A DNA stretch of 64,000 nt from NCBI RefSeq assembly GCF_964026585.1, contig NZ_OZ032160.1, positions 682,001 to 746,000 on the forward strand. The letters run 5' to 3'. This DNA comes from Candidatus Endowatersipora endosymbiont of Watersipora subatra (GTDB taxonomy: Bacteria > Pseudomonadota > Alphaproteobacteria > Rhizobiales > Rhizobiaceae). The stretch's first letter is position 1, and the number at the start of each line of letters is the position of its first letter. Below are positions 27,746 to 37,813 of this stretch, piece by piece. The notes under the pieces were generated by a model. That model was not told the origin of the DNA and did not search any database. It saw only the letters and a list, made by a program, of their open reading frames with translations. Both the position numbers and the translations under genes were made by a program.

Positions 27746-28888
27746 TCAACTGGAATTCCCTATTATTCTGATAAAATCATTGAAAGTACAAAATAAAGTA
27801 AATGCTCCCAAAACTATCAACCCTATTTTAAGAGCAACCTCCTGCGTTTTTATATTTAGTGCTTGTCCCTGAATAGCTTCAATCAGATAAAAAAATAAAT
27901 AACCGCCATCCAGCATGGGTATAGGCAATAAATTGAAAACACCAATATTGACAGAAATAAAGGCTATAAGAGTCAGAATCTGGGACAATTCAAATTTCAT
28001 AACAACTTGTGATGTTAGTTGACCGATTCCTATAGGACCACGAAAATCAGATAGTCTTTGTTTTCCTTCTACAAGCTCACACAAAAAATTGTAAGTACGG
28101 TAGAGTAAGAGAAAAACCTCAATAAAGGATCGTTTGGTCGCACTTAAAAAGCCATATTGGATCGTTTCACTTGCATGCAATGAAGTGTTGACAGAAATAC
28201 CTATAAGAGAAACATTATACTTATTCCCTAAAGAATCTATTCTTTCCATCATACGAGGAGTTAGGAGAATGGAAACTACTTTCCCATCTCGTAAGAGTTT
28301 GAACATCAAGTCTTTATCAGAACTAACTGATGTAATATTCAGTATATCACTGAAACTATCAATGGGATGACCATCAACCTGTATTATCCTATCTCCTGAT
28401 TGTATTCCTGCATCCTGAGCAGCCGACTGATACAGAACTGTATCAACAATTGGAGGAACCTTGGTTTCCCCATATATCATGAATTTTATAGTCAAAACAA
28501 AAATTGCCAAAATGAGATTGGAAATTGGACCAGCCGCAATAATCATAGCCCGCTGCCACAAGGCCTTCCTGTCAAGAGCCCCTGTCCCTGTACTATCCCC
28601 GGAGATATCAAAATCTCTTAAAAATTTGACATAACCTCCCAAGGGTATAGCAGAAACTTTCCATCTAGTTTGATGACGATCCCAAAAACCAAACAGTTCT
28701 GGACCAAACCCGATCGAAAAAACTTCAATTTTAACTTTATTCCAGCGCCCAGTTAGAAAATGCCCTAACTCATGGAAAAATATAACAAAAGATAGAACAA
28801 CCAATGAAATAACTGATGCGGATAGCAATTCTAACAACTTTCTAAATCTATCTAAAATTATAGAAGTTCTGATTTTAAGGGAATACAA
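27746..28888 (-). CDS. rseP: Site-2 intramembrane metalloprotease RseP
   Basis: Zinc protease cutting anti-sigma factors and signal-peptide remnants inside the inner membrane. FFHELGHF near residue 40 is the HExxH site and PIPMLDGG near residue 325 the second motif; a PDZ domain lies between (about 130-210). 380 residues. In most relatives dxr lies directly upstream (cdsA-dxr-rseP); here cdsA ends 22 nt before rseP and dxr is absent. Confidence 0.95.
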   Translation of the reverse strand: MYSLKIRTSIILDRFRKLLELLSASVISLVVLSFVIFFHELGHFLTGRWNKVKIEVFSIGFGPELFGFWDRHQTRWKVSAIPLGGYVKFLRDFDISGDSTGTGALDRKALWQRAMIIAAGPISNLILAIFVLTIKFMIYGETKVPPIVDTVLYQSAAQDAGIQSGDRIIQVDGHPIDSFSDILNITSVSSDKDLMFKLLRDGKVVSILLTPRMMERIDSLGNKYNVSLIGISVNTSLHASETIQYGFLSATKRSFIEVFLLLYRTYNFLCELVEGKQRLSDFRGPIGIGQLTSQVVMKFELSQILTLIAFISVNIGVFNLLPIPMLDGGYLFFYLIEAIQGQALNIKTQEVALKIGLIVLGAFTLFCTFNDFIRIIGNSS

Positions 28889-28910
28889 AGAGATTCCAAA
28901 TGGTCTAAAA

Positions 28911-29738
28911 TCAAGGCGAATTTAGTACTAAAAAAATAGCAACAGGAATAACAGCAGCTACCAAGCTATCGGCTCGATCGAGAACTCCTCCATGACCAGG
29001 GATTAGATGACTTGAATCTTTTACGCTAAAGCATCGCTTAACCCAAGATACAAACAAGTCGCCGATCTGACAAATAACAGATAAAAAAGCAGAAAAAAGA
29101 ATGATTGATCGCAAATGAAACCCATCAATTTTTATGAAAAAGATAAATCCAACAAAAAGCGCACCCCAAAGTCCACCAATAGCTCCTGACCAAGTTTTTT
29201 GAGGCGAAAGAATTGGCAATAATTTGGGTCCACAAAAAAAACGACCGGAGAGATAAGCAAAGATATCCGTAGCCCAGACAGAAAAGTAAATAAACATCAG
29301 TAGTGCGAAACTGCCCCCTTCGAACCGAGTCATTTCACCTCTAATGAGACAAAAAGTTAGTGCAGGTATTGATGAATAGACAGCACCACCAACAAGCCAA
29401 ATTGCTCGAATTCTTTCATAACTTGAGTTTATAAAGATAGTAAATAGAACAGAAAAAATCAGTAAAAGAAAAGCAATGTCATTAAATCTAAGAAGGATTA
29501 ACATCATCGCTATGATGAATACAGAAAGAGAAAAAAAGAAATTTTTATCAAATTCTTCTTGCTTGACGATCATTGTCCACTCGTAGAATAAAAAACACGA
29601 CAAAATAACAGACAAAAACAAGAATAGAAATCCACCATAGTAGCTAATACTAATAATAGCTATTATCATCACAATCGAGGGTAATATACGAAGACCAAGA
29701 TCGCTTTGCCAAAACTGGCAAGATCGCAGAAAAATCAT
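28911..29738 (-). CDS. cdsA: Phosphatidate cytidylyltransferase
   Basis: Makes CDP-diacylglycerol, precursor of membrane phospholipids. 275 residues with seven or eight membrane helices and the family signature near the C-terminus (SWVKRCFSVKD followed by HGGVLDRADS). It overlaps uppS by four bases (ATGA), indicating translational coupling. Confidence 0.95.
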   Translation of the reverse strand: MIFLRSCQFWQSDLGLRILPSIVMIIAIISISYYGGFLFLFLSVILSCFLFYEWTMIVKQEEFDKNFFFSLSVFIIAMMLILLRFNDIAFLLLIFSVLFTIFINSSYERIRAIWLVGGAVYSSIPALTFCLIRGEMTRFEGGSFALLMFIYFSVWATDIFAYLSGRFFCGPKLLPILSPQKTWSGAIGGLWGALFVGFIFFIKIDGFHLRSIILFSAFLSVICQIGDLFVSWVKRCFSVKDSSHLIPGHGGVLDRADSLVAAVIPVAIFLVLNSP

Positions 29739-30472
29739 GTGACTGTATTTCTAACAAGACTTCCAAAACGGCGTATCCTTGAATCAAACTCACTGAGAGC
29801 GTGTTCAAATTGTGCCTGATCAAAATCAGGCCACAAACAATCTAGAAAGACAAACTCTGAATACGCGGCTTGCCACAAAAGAAAATTAGATAAACGCAAC
29901 TCTCCTGAAGTCCTGATGATCAGATCAGGATCACTCCATTCAGCGGTATAAAGTGCCCTCGAAAAGAGATGTTCTGTGATCTCATCAGATGAGATTTCTC
30001 CTTTAGCCACACATTTAGCTAATTCTTTAGCGGCGTAAACAATCTCCTCCCTCCCACTATAATTGAATGCGATGACCAACCTAGTAGATGAATTATTACA
30101 GGTTAGATTTTCTGCTTCCTGTAGAAGAGGTAAAACATCAGAAGGAATACCTTTTCGAGCCCCAATGACACAAACTTTAATATCTTCCTTATGTAAATCA
30201 GACAGATCTCGTCGAATGAATGACTTTAATAAGCACATAAGATCGTTCACCTCACTTTTAGGTCTTTTCCAATTTTCTGATGAAAAGGAAAATAAAGTCA
30301 AGGTCTTAACACCCCATTCACTTGCCGTTCGAATTGCCGAACGCACTGCATCAACGCCTTTCTTATGACCGCTAGAACGAGGAAGTCCTCGCGATTGAGC
30401 CCAGCGACCATTGCCATCCATGATAATAGCAACGTGAGCGGGAACCCCTTCACCCAGAAATTTTGACTGCAA
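29735..30472 (-). CDS. uppS: Undecaprenyl diphosphate synthase
   Basis: cis-Prenyltransferase making the C55 carrier for peptidoglycan and O-antigen units. The first motif IIMDGNGRWA holds the catalytic Asp, and SGHKKGVDAVR and the C-terminal Arg-containing segment (DLIIRTSGELRLSNF) are intact. 245 residues. It depends on isoprenoid supply, which makes the absence of the neighbouring dxr notable. Confidence 0.96.
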   Translation of the reverse strand: MQSKFLGEGVPAHVAIIMDGNGRWAQSRGLPRSSGHKKGVDAVRSAIRTASEWGVKTLTLFSFSSENWKRPKSEVNDLMCLLKSFIRRDLSDLHKEDIKVCVIGARKGIPSDVLPLLQEAENLTCNNSSTRLVIAFNYSGREEIVYAAKELAKCVAKGEISSDEITEHLFSRALYTAEWSDPDLIIRTSGELRLSNFLLWQAAYSEFVFLDCLWPDFDQAQFEHALSEFDSRIRRFGSLVRNTVT

Positions 30473-30516
30473 AATTTAAGCCTCTTCGAAGATCATTAGA
30501 CTCTATAATATAGACC

Positions 30517-31077
30517 TCAAATTTTCATAATTTCAGCCTCTTTTTTAATCAAAATGGTGTCTACTTCTATGATCAATTCATCGGTCAATTTTTGAACTTT
30601 TACTGATGATGACCACGCTTCATCCTGACTCATTTCTTTTTCTTTTTCTGATTTTTTTAAAAATTCCATACCTTGACGCCGGACGTGACGAATACCAACT
30701 TTAGCGTTTTCGGCATAATCCTTAGCTACTTTTACTAATTCCCGACGGCGGTCCTCGCTGAGATCTGGAAGTGGAATGCGGAGATTTTGACCTTCAACAA
30801 TTGGATTAAGACCAAGTCGTGCTTCGCGAATAGATTTATCAACAGCGTTAACCATTGATTTATCCCAAACTTGAATAGAAATCAACTTAGGATCAGAGAT
30901 TTTAATGGTTGCAACCTGACTAATCTGAATTTTTTGTCCATAGGCTTCTACCATGATCGGATCAAAAATAGCAGTAGATGCATGCCCTGTAGAAAGACCT
31001 TGAAGATATTTTTGAAATTCCTGAAGCACAGAATTCATCCGATTTTTGATATCATTGAGATCAATTCTAGCTGACAT
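30517..31077 (-). CDS. frr: Ribosome recycling factor
   Basis: Splits post-termination ribosomes together with EF-G. 186 residues, with the three-helix bundle sequence typical of RRF (STGHAST near residue 30 and RRELVKVAKDYAENAKVGIRHVRR in two blocks near 115-135). It lies 30 nt downstream of pyrH, the standard pyrH-frr order. Confidence 0.97.
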   Translation of the reverse strand: MSARIDLNDIKNRMNSVLQEFQKYLQGLSTGHASTAIFDPIMVEAYGQKIQISQVATIKISDPKLISIQVWDKSMVNAVDKSIREARLGLNPIVEGQNLRIPLPDLSEDRRRELVKVAKDYAENAKVGIRHVRRQGMEFLKKSEKEKEMSQDEAWSSSVKVQKLTDELIIEVDTILIKKEAEIMKI

Positions 31078-31107
31078 GATTACTTTTCCTTTTCAAATTT
31101 TCAACTT

Positions 31108-31926
31108 TCAAACTCGAACTCTATCCTGACTGACCCGTGTAAATCGACCTTGTCCTAATAAAACACGCATAAGACCACCTTTTTCGTGAATCGAAAATAC
31201 AATGAGGTCAATGTTATTATCTTCCGCTAGCATAACCGCTGAGGCATCCATAATATGCAATCCACGTTCGATTATGTCCTTGTGTTTTAAGGTATCAAAC
31301 CGTTCAGCATCAGGATTTTTTTGTGGATCTTCTGAATAAATACCATCAACTTGTGTCCCTTTGATCAAAACATCTGCGCCGAACTCTGATGCACGTAGCG
31401 CTGCTGCAGTGTCACTAGTAAAATAAGGGCTACCAATACCACCAGCAAAAATGATGATATCACCTGCTTCTCGTGCTATTGCCAAAGCTCGTTGTGTAAA
31501 CAGTTCACAGACTTGAGGAACAGCAAGACCAGACAACAATGTCACCTTCACCTTCCGAGATTCAAATGCTGTCCTTAATGCTAATGCATTTATCACGATA
31601 GCAAGCATACCCATATGATCAAAGGTAACGCGGTCACCTCCTTCAATAGCAAGAGAAACACCACGGCAGATATTTCCTCCGCCAACAACTAAAGCAATCG
31701 AGATACCGAGTTCATGAGCTTCAATGACATCGCTGACAATGCGATCTACCATATTAGGATCAATCCCAAAGCCTTGATTACCCATCAAAGCTTCCCCCGA
31801 AATTTTATATAATACACGTGAGAAGAGTGGCTTCGGCATATGAATATCGACGAATCCATGACAGAAGGTGATTAAATTTCTACTTGCATACACGAAGAGT
31901 TCTGTATTGTCACTCAGGGCCTTCAT
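31108..31926 (-). CDS. pyrH: Uridylate kinase
   Basis: Phosphorylates UMP to UDP. The amino-acid-kinase fold is recognisable from LYKISGEALMG, VVGGGNICRG and the Asp-rich VDGIYSEDP segment. The first ATG gives 272 residues with an AGG ribosome site 6 nt away, but the family N-terminus matches the ATG at 31839 (MPKPLFSRVLYK; 243 residues), which lacks a clear ribosome site. The start is therefore unresolved. The usual upstream genes rpsB and tsf are absent. Confidence 0.95.
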   Translation of the reverse strand: MKALSDNTELFVYASRNLITFCHGFVDIHMPKPLFSRVLYKISGEALMGNQGFGIDPNMVDRIVSDVIEAHELGISIALVVGGGNICRGVSLAIEGGDRVTFDHMGMLAIVINALALRTAFESRKVKVTLLSGLAVPQVCELFTQRALAIAREAGDIIIFAGGIGSPYFTSDTAAALRASEFGADVLIKGTQVDGIYSEDPQKNPDAERFDTLKHKDIIERGLHIMDASAVMLAEDNNIDLIVFSIHEKGGLMRVLLGQGRFTRVSQDRVRV

Positions 31927-31977
31927 ATAACCTAATCTTTAGTTTTATTTTTTAATTTTCTTCATTGAATCATTTGA

Positions 31978-32277
31978 TTATCCTATTTTGCGAATCGGAA
32001 TAAATTCAGGGAACGAATCAACACTAAACCCAAAATAGTAAACTACTAACCAGTAGAGAAAAAATATGAAGCCACTAACTATAGTGTTGCAAAGAATACG
32101 TTTCAAAATTTGAGGATTTACAGGGGCTGCTGGATCAGTACCTCTGACCACGTGCCCCTGTTTCAATTGAGATGAAGCCCTAAATGGCAAGATTATAAAC
32201 AAGAGAAGCCACCAGATTATGAAATAGATAGCAATTCCAGTGACTATATTCATGTCTAGACTACTTTCAAACTTCAT
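31978..32277 (-). CDS. DUF1467 membrane protein
   Basis: 99 residues (91 if started at the ATG at 32253, which fits relatives better). Two membrane helices flank a cytoplasmic loop containing the family's GTDPAAP motif. Function unknown. The gene is regularly found after rnj and before proS in Alphaproteobacteria. Here the rnj side is kept, but pyrH follows instead of proS. Confidence 0.8.
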   Translation of the reverse strand: MKFESSLDMNIVTGIAIYFIIWWLLLFIILPFRASSQLKQGHVVRGTDPAAPVNPQILKRILCNTIVSGFIFFLYWLVVYYFGFSVDSFPEFIPIRKIG

Positions 32278-32353
32278 AGACTATTCTTTTACAAAGACAT
32301 TGATTGTATCAAATTGACATTTATGATCGATCAAATGCTTTTAAATATTATCT

Positions 32354-34027
32354 CTATACAGTCGTCACAAAAATCGTAACAATCGATTTTTTTCCCCAAA
32401 CTTCAACAACTTCATTTCTCAAGGCCTTACGAAGAACTTGCTTTATCCTTGCGTGATCCCTACGTTTAGGGAGTGGAATTCGCTCAAAAGCACTGACCGC
32501 AACATCATAAAGTAAATCTTTAAAATTGTCCTCCCCATCAACTATCTTTGGCAATCCTTCGCAAACGATTTTGGGTTCCGCAAGAAGATAACCATCTTTA
32601 TTAACAACTAAGGACATCACAACATGTCCAACACAGGATAAAATTCGACGACGGTCAATGCCCATAGAAGATTGATCACCAATCAATCTACCATCTTTAT
32701 AAGCGCGTCCATGGACAACTTTATCAATAATTTTAGTCGGTCCCGGAGCCAAGCGTAACATATCTCCATTGCGGACTACTGCTACATTAGGAATCCCAAT
32801 CACCTCCATTAAATTAGCATGAGCCATGAGATGACGCGCTTCTCCATGAACTGGCACACCAATTGTAGGACGTGTCCATTCATACATTTGTGAAAGTTCG
32901 TCTCGACGAGGATGGCCAGAAACATGAACGAGTTTTTCTTCATCAAGAACAATGGTAACTCCCTTATCAACAAGAGCATTTTGAATAGATAAAATCCCTT
33001 TTTCATTTCCTGGTATAGAACGAGATGAGAAAATTACCTGATCACCAGGTACCAGCCTGGCATTACGATGATCATCACGTGCCATCTTTCCAAGGGCTGC
33101 CTGAGATTCACCTTGAGATCCTGTGCAGATCACCACCAGTTTCTTGCGTGGAACAGACTGAAATTCATTTTCATCAAGAAAAGGAGCAACACCATCTAAA
33201 TAACCAAGATCTCGAGATACATCAACAACACGCAAAAGAGAACGGCCAATGATCATCACTCGGCGGCCAACTTTTTCAGCGGCCAGTGCAACCGATCGAA
33301 TACGTCCAACATTTGATGAAAAAGTTGTAACAATAACTCGGCCAGGCGCATGGTCAATGATATCAATTAAACTTTCTAAAACCTCTTCTTCAGAAGCCGA
33401 TATCCCTTCCTGCATTGCATTAGTCGAATCACAGACTAATGCTAGAATCCCCTCATTTCCTAAGCAACGGAAATATGCTTCATTAGTCAGATGACCAATT
33501 GTTGGTTTCCGATCTATTTTCCAATCACCAGTATGGATGATATTACCGAGCGGTGAGCGGATCATGAGGGAAACAGGTTCTGGTATTGAGTGATTAACAT
33601 GAACACCTTCAACTGTAAAAGAACCAATAGAAAACGGTTCCTCAGTTTTGAAAATTTTTAAGGGAATATTCGGGGCATTTAGCTCCGAGAGCCTTTTGGC
33701 TTCTAACATTTTGGCAGCAAACGGTGTACAATGAACAGGAACACGTAATTTAGGCCATAGAGTAAACAAAGCTCCATAATGGTCTTCATGTGCATGGGTG
33801 ATAATAATCCCATCTAATTGCTCTATTCTCTCAAGTACAAATGCAATATCTGGGACCACTAAATCCGTACCAGGAAAATTATTATTAGGGAATGTTATCC
33901 CAACGTCAACAATTATCCATCGGCATTTTTTCCGAGAACCATAGCCATATAGCGCAAGATTCATACCAATCTCTCCTACACCCCCAAGAGGTAAGAAAAA
34001 TAACTCATCTTTATTTTTTTTAATCAT
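32354..34027 (-). CDS. rnj: Ribonuclease J
   Basis: Metallo-beta-lactamase/beta-CASP nuclease with 5'-exo and endo activity in mRNA and rRNA processing. The zinc motif is in THAHEDHYGA; the beta-CASP region includes STNAMQEGIS and the HVSGHPRRDE segment. The start chosen is the ATG at 34027 (MIKKNKDELFFLPLGG), 10 nt after birA; the open frame otherwise extends 27 codons into birA without family support. 557 residues, normal. Confidence 0.95.
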   Translation of the reverse strand: MIKKNKDELFFLPLGGVGEIGMNLALYGYGSRKKCRWIIVDVGITFPNNNFPGTDLVVPDIAFVLERIEQLDGIIITHAHEDHYGALFTLWPKLRVPVHCTPFAAKMLEAKRLSELNAPNIPLKIFKTEEPFSIGSFTVEGVHVNHSIPEPVSLMIRSPLGNIIHTGDWKIDRKPTIGHLTNEAYFRCLGNEGILALVCDSTNAMQEGISASEEEVLESLIDIIDHAPGRVIVTTFSSNVGRIRSVALAAEKVGRRVMIIGRSLLRVVDVSRDLGYLDGVAPFLDENEFQSVPRKKLVVICTGSQGESQAALGKMARDDHRNARLVPGDQVIFSSRSIPGNEKGILSIQNALVDKGVTIVLDEEKLVHVSGHPRRDELSQMYEWTRPTIGVPVHGEARHLMAHANLMEVIGIPNVAVVRNGDMLRLAPGPTKIIDKVVHGRAYKDGRLIGDQSSMGIDRRRILSCVGHVVMSLVVNKDGYLLAEPKIVCEGLPKIVDGEDNFKDLLYDVAVSAFERIPLPKRRDHARIKQVLRKALRNEVVEVWGKKSIVTIFVTTV

Positions 34028-34037
34028 ATATTTATTT

Positions 34038-34817
34038 TTATCCCTTGGAGTCGTTGAGGTTACCAAAAAATATATCTGCGGCAGAAATTTTTTGAGATGA
34101 ACCATCATCCTTTTTCAGAATAAGAAAACCTTCATCATCAATTGTCTGAAAGCGTCCAGTTACCTCATAATCATCCATTTTAGCAATCACCTGCTTTCCT
34201 AAACCGAAAGCCCTCTCAAGCCATGCCTTTCTCGTTAGATTGAATCCATATCCCTTGTTCCATAAAAAAAGCTCAGATGCCATGTGGCGTGCTAAAACTT
34301 TTTTCAATACCATTGGGTTAACTGAACATCCGATCTCTGATAGAGATGTAGCGGGATAAAGTGGATTATCAGGAGAATGCGCACAATTGACTCCAAATCC
34401 TATAATAACTGCCATTCGATGATAACGATCAAGGGTTGCTTCCAATAAAAGACCTGATAATTTTTTGCCATCAAAAAGCAAATCATTAGGCCATTTAATA
34501 ACTAAGCTGCATTGAAGATCTTGTCTGTTATTAGGAAGAAATTCTGTAATTGTACGATGTAAAGCTAGCGAAGCAACCAATGGCAAATTACTGAGTCTGT
34601 TAGCTGGTACTGGATCGATCAGTAGTAAAGAGGCATAGAGATTGCCATGTTCCGATATCCATTTTCTTCCGCGGCGAGCTTTACCATTCGTCTGCTCATC
34701 AGCAGTAATCCACAAGTGGCCAGGATCACCTTCATTAGCAATTTCAGCAGCTACAACATTGGTCGAACAGACACGAATAAAATGACGAGATCGCCAACCT
34801 TCAGAAGGATATAGCAA
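34038..34817 (-). CDS. birA: Biotin-protein ligase
   Basis: Attaches biotin to carboxylase carrier domains. The catalytic domain is complete: ADEQTNGKARRGRKW (adenylate-binding loop) and KWPNDLL, followed by the small SH3-like C-terminal domain. There is no N-terminal helix-turn-helix, so it is a ligase only and not a repressor. It lies between nuoN (17-nt gap) and rnj, the usual alphaproteobacterial place, but coaX, normally between birA and rnj, is missing. Confidence 0.95.
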   Translation of the reverse strand: MLYPSEGWRSRHFIRVCSTNVVAAEIANEGDPGHLWITADEQTNGKARRGRKWISEHGNLYASLLLIDPVPANRLSNLPLVASLALHRTITEFLPNNRQDLQCSLVIKWPNDLLFDGKKLSGLLLEATLDRYHRMAVIIGFGVNCAHSPDNPLYPATSLSEIGCSVNPMVLKKVLARHMASELFLWNKGYGFNLTRKAWLERAFGLGKQVIAKMDDYEVTGRFQTIDDEGFLILKKDDGSSQKISAADIFFGNLNDSKG

Positions 34818-34834
34818 TTATTTTTCTCAAAAAA

Positions 34835-36262
34835 TTAGAAGAACGTAAGGGCTGCAATCATTGCTCTTTCAGAGAAGGAACCAGCTATGATAAAGTAGAA
34901 CATAGTAAATATACCTGAAACAGTAAGAACCAGACGCAACTCCGATACCATTGGCAAGAATCTGAATTCAGGTTCGTCAAACCAAATGATCTTGACTAAG
35001 CGTAAATAGTAAAAAGCACCAACGACACTGCTGAGAACACCAATCACAGATAACCAATATAGTTTTTCATGAATAGCCGCAAAGAATATAAAATATTTTC
35101 CCCAAAAACCTGCAAATGGAGGAATGCCAGCTAAAGAAAACATTAAAGCCGTCATTATCAATGCCATCATTGGATTCGTACGGGAGAGTCCTGCTAAACT
35201 GCTAATATTTTCTTGAGCACCATCATCAAAACGCATAGCCATAATACCAGAAAATGTACCCAAAGTGACGACCATATATATAACCATATAAAGAATAACA
35301 CCACTCACACCTTCCTGAGATCCTGAAGCTAACCCTACTAACGCAAACCCCATATGACTGATTGAAGAATAGGCCATCAGGCGTTTGATATTAAATTGAC
35401 CAATTGCCGCGAATGAACCAAGCGTCATAGAAGCGATCGAAAGAAAAGTAATAATCTGATAACAGTCGGCTGAAGCTGGTCCAAAAGCGCTGTGTATGAC
35501 CCGAATAAGCATCGCCATCGCAGCAATTTTGGGGGCAGATGAAAAAAACGCAGTTACTGGTGTCGGCGCACCTTCATAAACATCAGGTGTCCACATATGA
35601 AACGGAACTGCAGAAATTTTAAAAGCAATACCTACAAGGACAAAAACAATCCCCAATAGGAGACCTAAGGATCGTTCAACGGCGATCACGTCTGAAATAT
35701 TTCTAAATTCAGTAGAGCCACTAAATCCATAGACTAAAGATATACCATAAAGCATCATACCGGATGATAGAGCACCCAAAACAAAATATTTCAGTCCTGC
35801 TTCTGTCGAGCGCAGAGAGTCTCGATTGATAGAAGCCAGAACATAAAGAGATAGTGAGTGTATCTCCAAACCCAAATAGAGACACATCATATCATTAGCT
35901 GATATCATTAACAGCATGCCCAATGTTGCAAAAACGATTAAGATAGGATACTCAAACTGTAAAAATTTCTCATAACGAGAAAATCCTACTGACATCACGA
36001 TAGTCGTTGTTGACCCAATAAGAACAAGAACTTTCATTAAACGGGCAAAAGAATCCATGGCAAACGCATTATAGAAAGCCATTCCACCTGCAGGATACCA
36101 AACCAGCCAAGAACCGACGCAAATGAAAAGGGCAACAGATAGACCTATAACTATAGGTGTACTACTTTCACCAAAGTAAACACCAACCATCAGGAGCACC
36201 ATTGTCCCTAAAGCCAAAGCTATTTCAGGAGCAGCAAGAAGAAGGTGGGGTATGTCTATCAT
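34835..36262 (-). CDS. nuoN: NADH-quinone oxidoreductase subunit N
   Basis: Antiporter-like proton-pumping subunit in the membrane arm of complex I. 475 residues with about 14 helices; the conserved Lys and Glu positions of the NuoN family are in recognisable segments ([31 protein letters not shown]). Last nuo gene of the run; birA follows closely. Confidence 0.96.
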   Translation of the reverse strand: MIDIPHLLLAAPEIALALGTMVLLMVGVYFGESSTPIVIGLSVALFICVGSWLVWYPAGGMAFYNAFAMDSFARLMKVLVLIGSTTTIVMSVGFSRYEKFLQFEYPILIVFATLGMLLMISANDMMCLYLGLEIHSLSLYVLASINRDSLRSTEAGLKYFVLGALSSGMMLYGISLVYGFSGSTEFRNISDVIAVERSLGLLLGIVFVLVGIAFKISAVPFHMWTPDVYEGAPTPVTAFFSSAPKIAAMAMLIRVIHSAFGPASADCYQIITFLSIASMTLGSFAAIGQFNIKRLMAYSSISHMGFALVGLASGSQEGVSGVILYMVIYMVVTLGTFSGIMAMRFDDGAQENISSLAGLSRTNPMMALIMTALMFSLAGIPPFAGFWGKYFIFFAAIHEKLYWLSVIGVLSSVVGAFYYLRLVKIIWFDEPEFRFLPMVSELRLVLTVSGIFTMFYFIIAGSFSERAMIAALTFF

Positions 36263-36323
36263 GATATGGTATATCTCATGTCATTTCAGCTGCAACAGTC
36301 CCTAAACTATCACCTCAATCGCG

Positions 36324-37808
36324 TTATTGTAAGGCGTTATTGTAATTGCTAATCAAAGATTTTACAGATTCATGAGTGATATCAAGAATCGGAGCTGGAT
36401 ATAAACCAAAAAGGATAATCAAAGAGAGTAAAGTATACAAAAGAAACTTTTCTCGTCCTGAGATGTCTAGAATTGATTTAAGAGACTCTTTATCTATTGA
36501 ACCTAATATGATGCGTTGGTAGAGCCACAAACCGTAAGAAGCTGATAAAATAACTCCGATTGTTGCGAATAAAACTACATCAGGGTTAGATCTGAAGACT
36601 CCTAAAAGGGTCAGAAATTCACCAACAAACCCACTGGTACCCGGCAATCCAATATTAGCCATTGTAAAAATCAGAAAGGCAAACGAATATTTCGGCATTC
36701 GGTTAACTAAGCCACCATAGGCGTTAATATGACGGGTGTGCATTCGATCATAAATCATGCCAACACATAGAAATAAAGCTCCAGATACAAGACCATGAGA
36801 AACCATTTGAAAAATACTTCCCTGGATACCTTGCATATTAGCTGAAAAAATACCAAAGGTTACATACCCCATATGAGCAATAGAAGAATAAGCAATCAAC
36901 TTTTTGATATCTTCCTGTATTAAGGCAACTAAAGAGGCATAAACAATAGCAATTGCTGAAAGAATAAAAACAAAAATCTGCATATAGTCGCTTGCTTGAG
37001 GGAACATAGGTAGTGAGAAACGTAAGAAACCATAGCCTCCCATCTTTAAAAGAACACCAGCTAAAATGACGGATCCTGCTGTTGGGGCCTCGACATGTGC
37101 ATCAGGTAACCATGTATGCACAGGCCACATTGGCATTTTCACAGAAAATGAAGCCCAAAAAGCGAGCCATAACCATGTTTGCATAGATTCTGGAAACCTA
37201 TAATTCAGCAATAATGTGATATCGCTCGTTCCAGCCTGCCAATACATTACTATGATAGCTAGTAACATCAGAACAGACCCCAGAAGAGTGTACAAGAAAA
37301 ATTTTAGACTTGCATAAACACGCTTTTTTCCACCCCAAACTCCGATAATTAAAAACATTGGAATCAGGCTCGCTTCAAAGAAGACATAAAACAAAACGGT
37401 ATCAAGCGCACAGAAGACACCGATCATTAAAGTTTCGAGCAATAGAAATGAAATCATGTATTCACGTAACCGTAAAGTAATGGACTCCCAACTAGCGAGG
37501 ACGCAAAGAGGCATGAGGAAAGTTGTTAAGATGATGAAGAGGATAGATATACCATCCACACCCATATGAAGAGATATCCCCCCTTCACCTATCCAATCGA
37601 ACTTCTCAACCATCTGAAAACTATTTTGAGTGCTATCAAAATTATACCAAATTCCGAGGGAAACGAAAAAAGTAAAAATGGTAGTTAGCAAGCTCACATA
37701 ACGGATGTTCCGATGAGCAATATCACTATCCTCCCAGATCAGAAAGATCATTGCAGCACCAATCAATGGCAAACAAGTAACAATCAAGAGCAGAGGTAAG
37801 CTAGCCAC
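36324..37808 (-). CDS. nuoM: NADH-quinone oxidoreductase subunit M
   Basis: Antiporter-like proton-channel subunit, 494 residues and about 14 helices. Characteristic segments are [36 protein letters not shown] and [15 protein letters not shown]. It is separated from nuoL by 5 nt and from nuoN by 61 nt. Confidence 0.97.
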   Translation of the reverse strand: MASLPLLLIVTCLPLIGAAMIFLIWEDSDIAHRNIRYVSLLTTIFTFFVSLGIWYNFDSTQNSFQMVEKFDWIGEGGISLHMGVDGISILFIILTTFLMPLCVLASWESITLRLREYMISFLLLETLMIGVFCALDTVLFYVFFEASLIPMFLIIGVWGGKKRVYASLKFFLYTLLGSVLMLLAIIVMYWQAGTSDITLLLNYRFPESMQTWLWLAFWASFSVKMPMWPVHTWLPDAHVEAPTAGSVILAGVLLKMGGYGFLRFSLPMFPQASDYMQIFVFILSAIAIVYASLVALIQEDIKKLIAYSSIAHMGYVTFGIFSANMQGIQGSIFQMVSHGLVSGALFLCVGMIYDRMHTRHINAYGGLVNRMPKYSFAFLIFTMANIGLPGTSGFVGEFLTLLGVFRSNPDVVLFATIGVILSASYGLWLYQRIILGSIDKESLKSILDISGREKFLLYTLLSLIILFGLYPAPILDITHESVKSLISNYNNALQ

Positions 37809-37813
37809 GAAAT

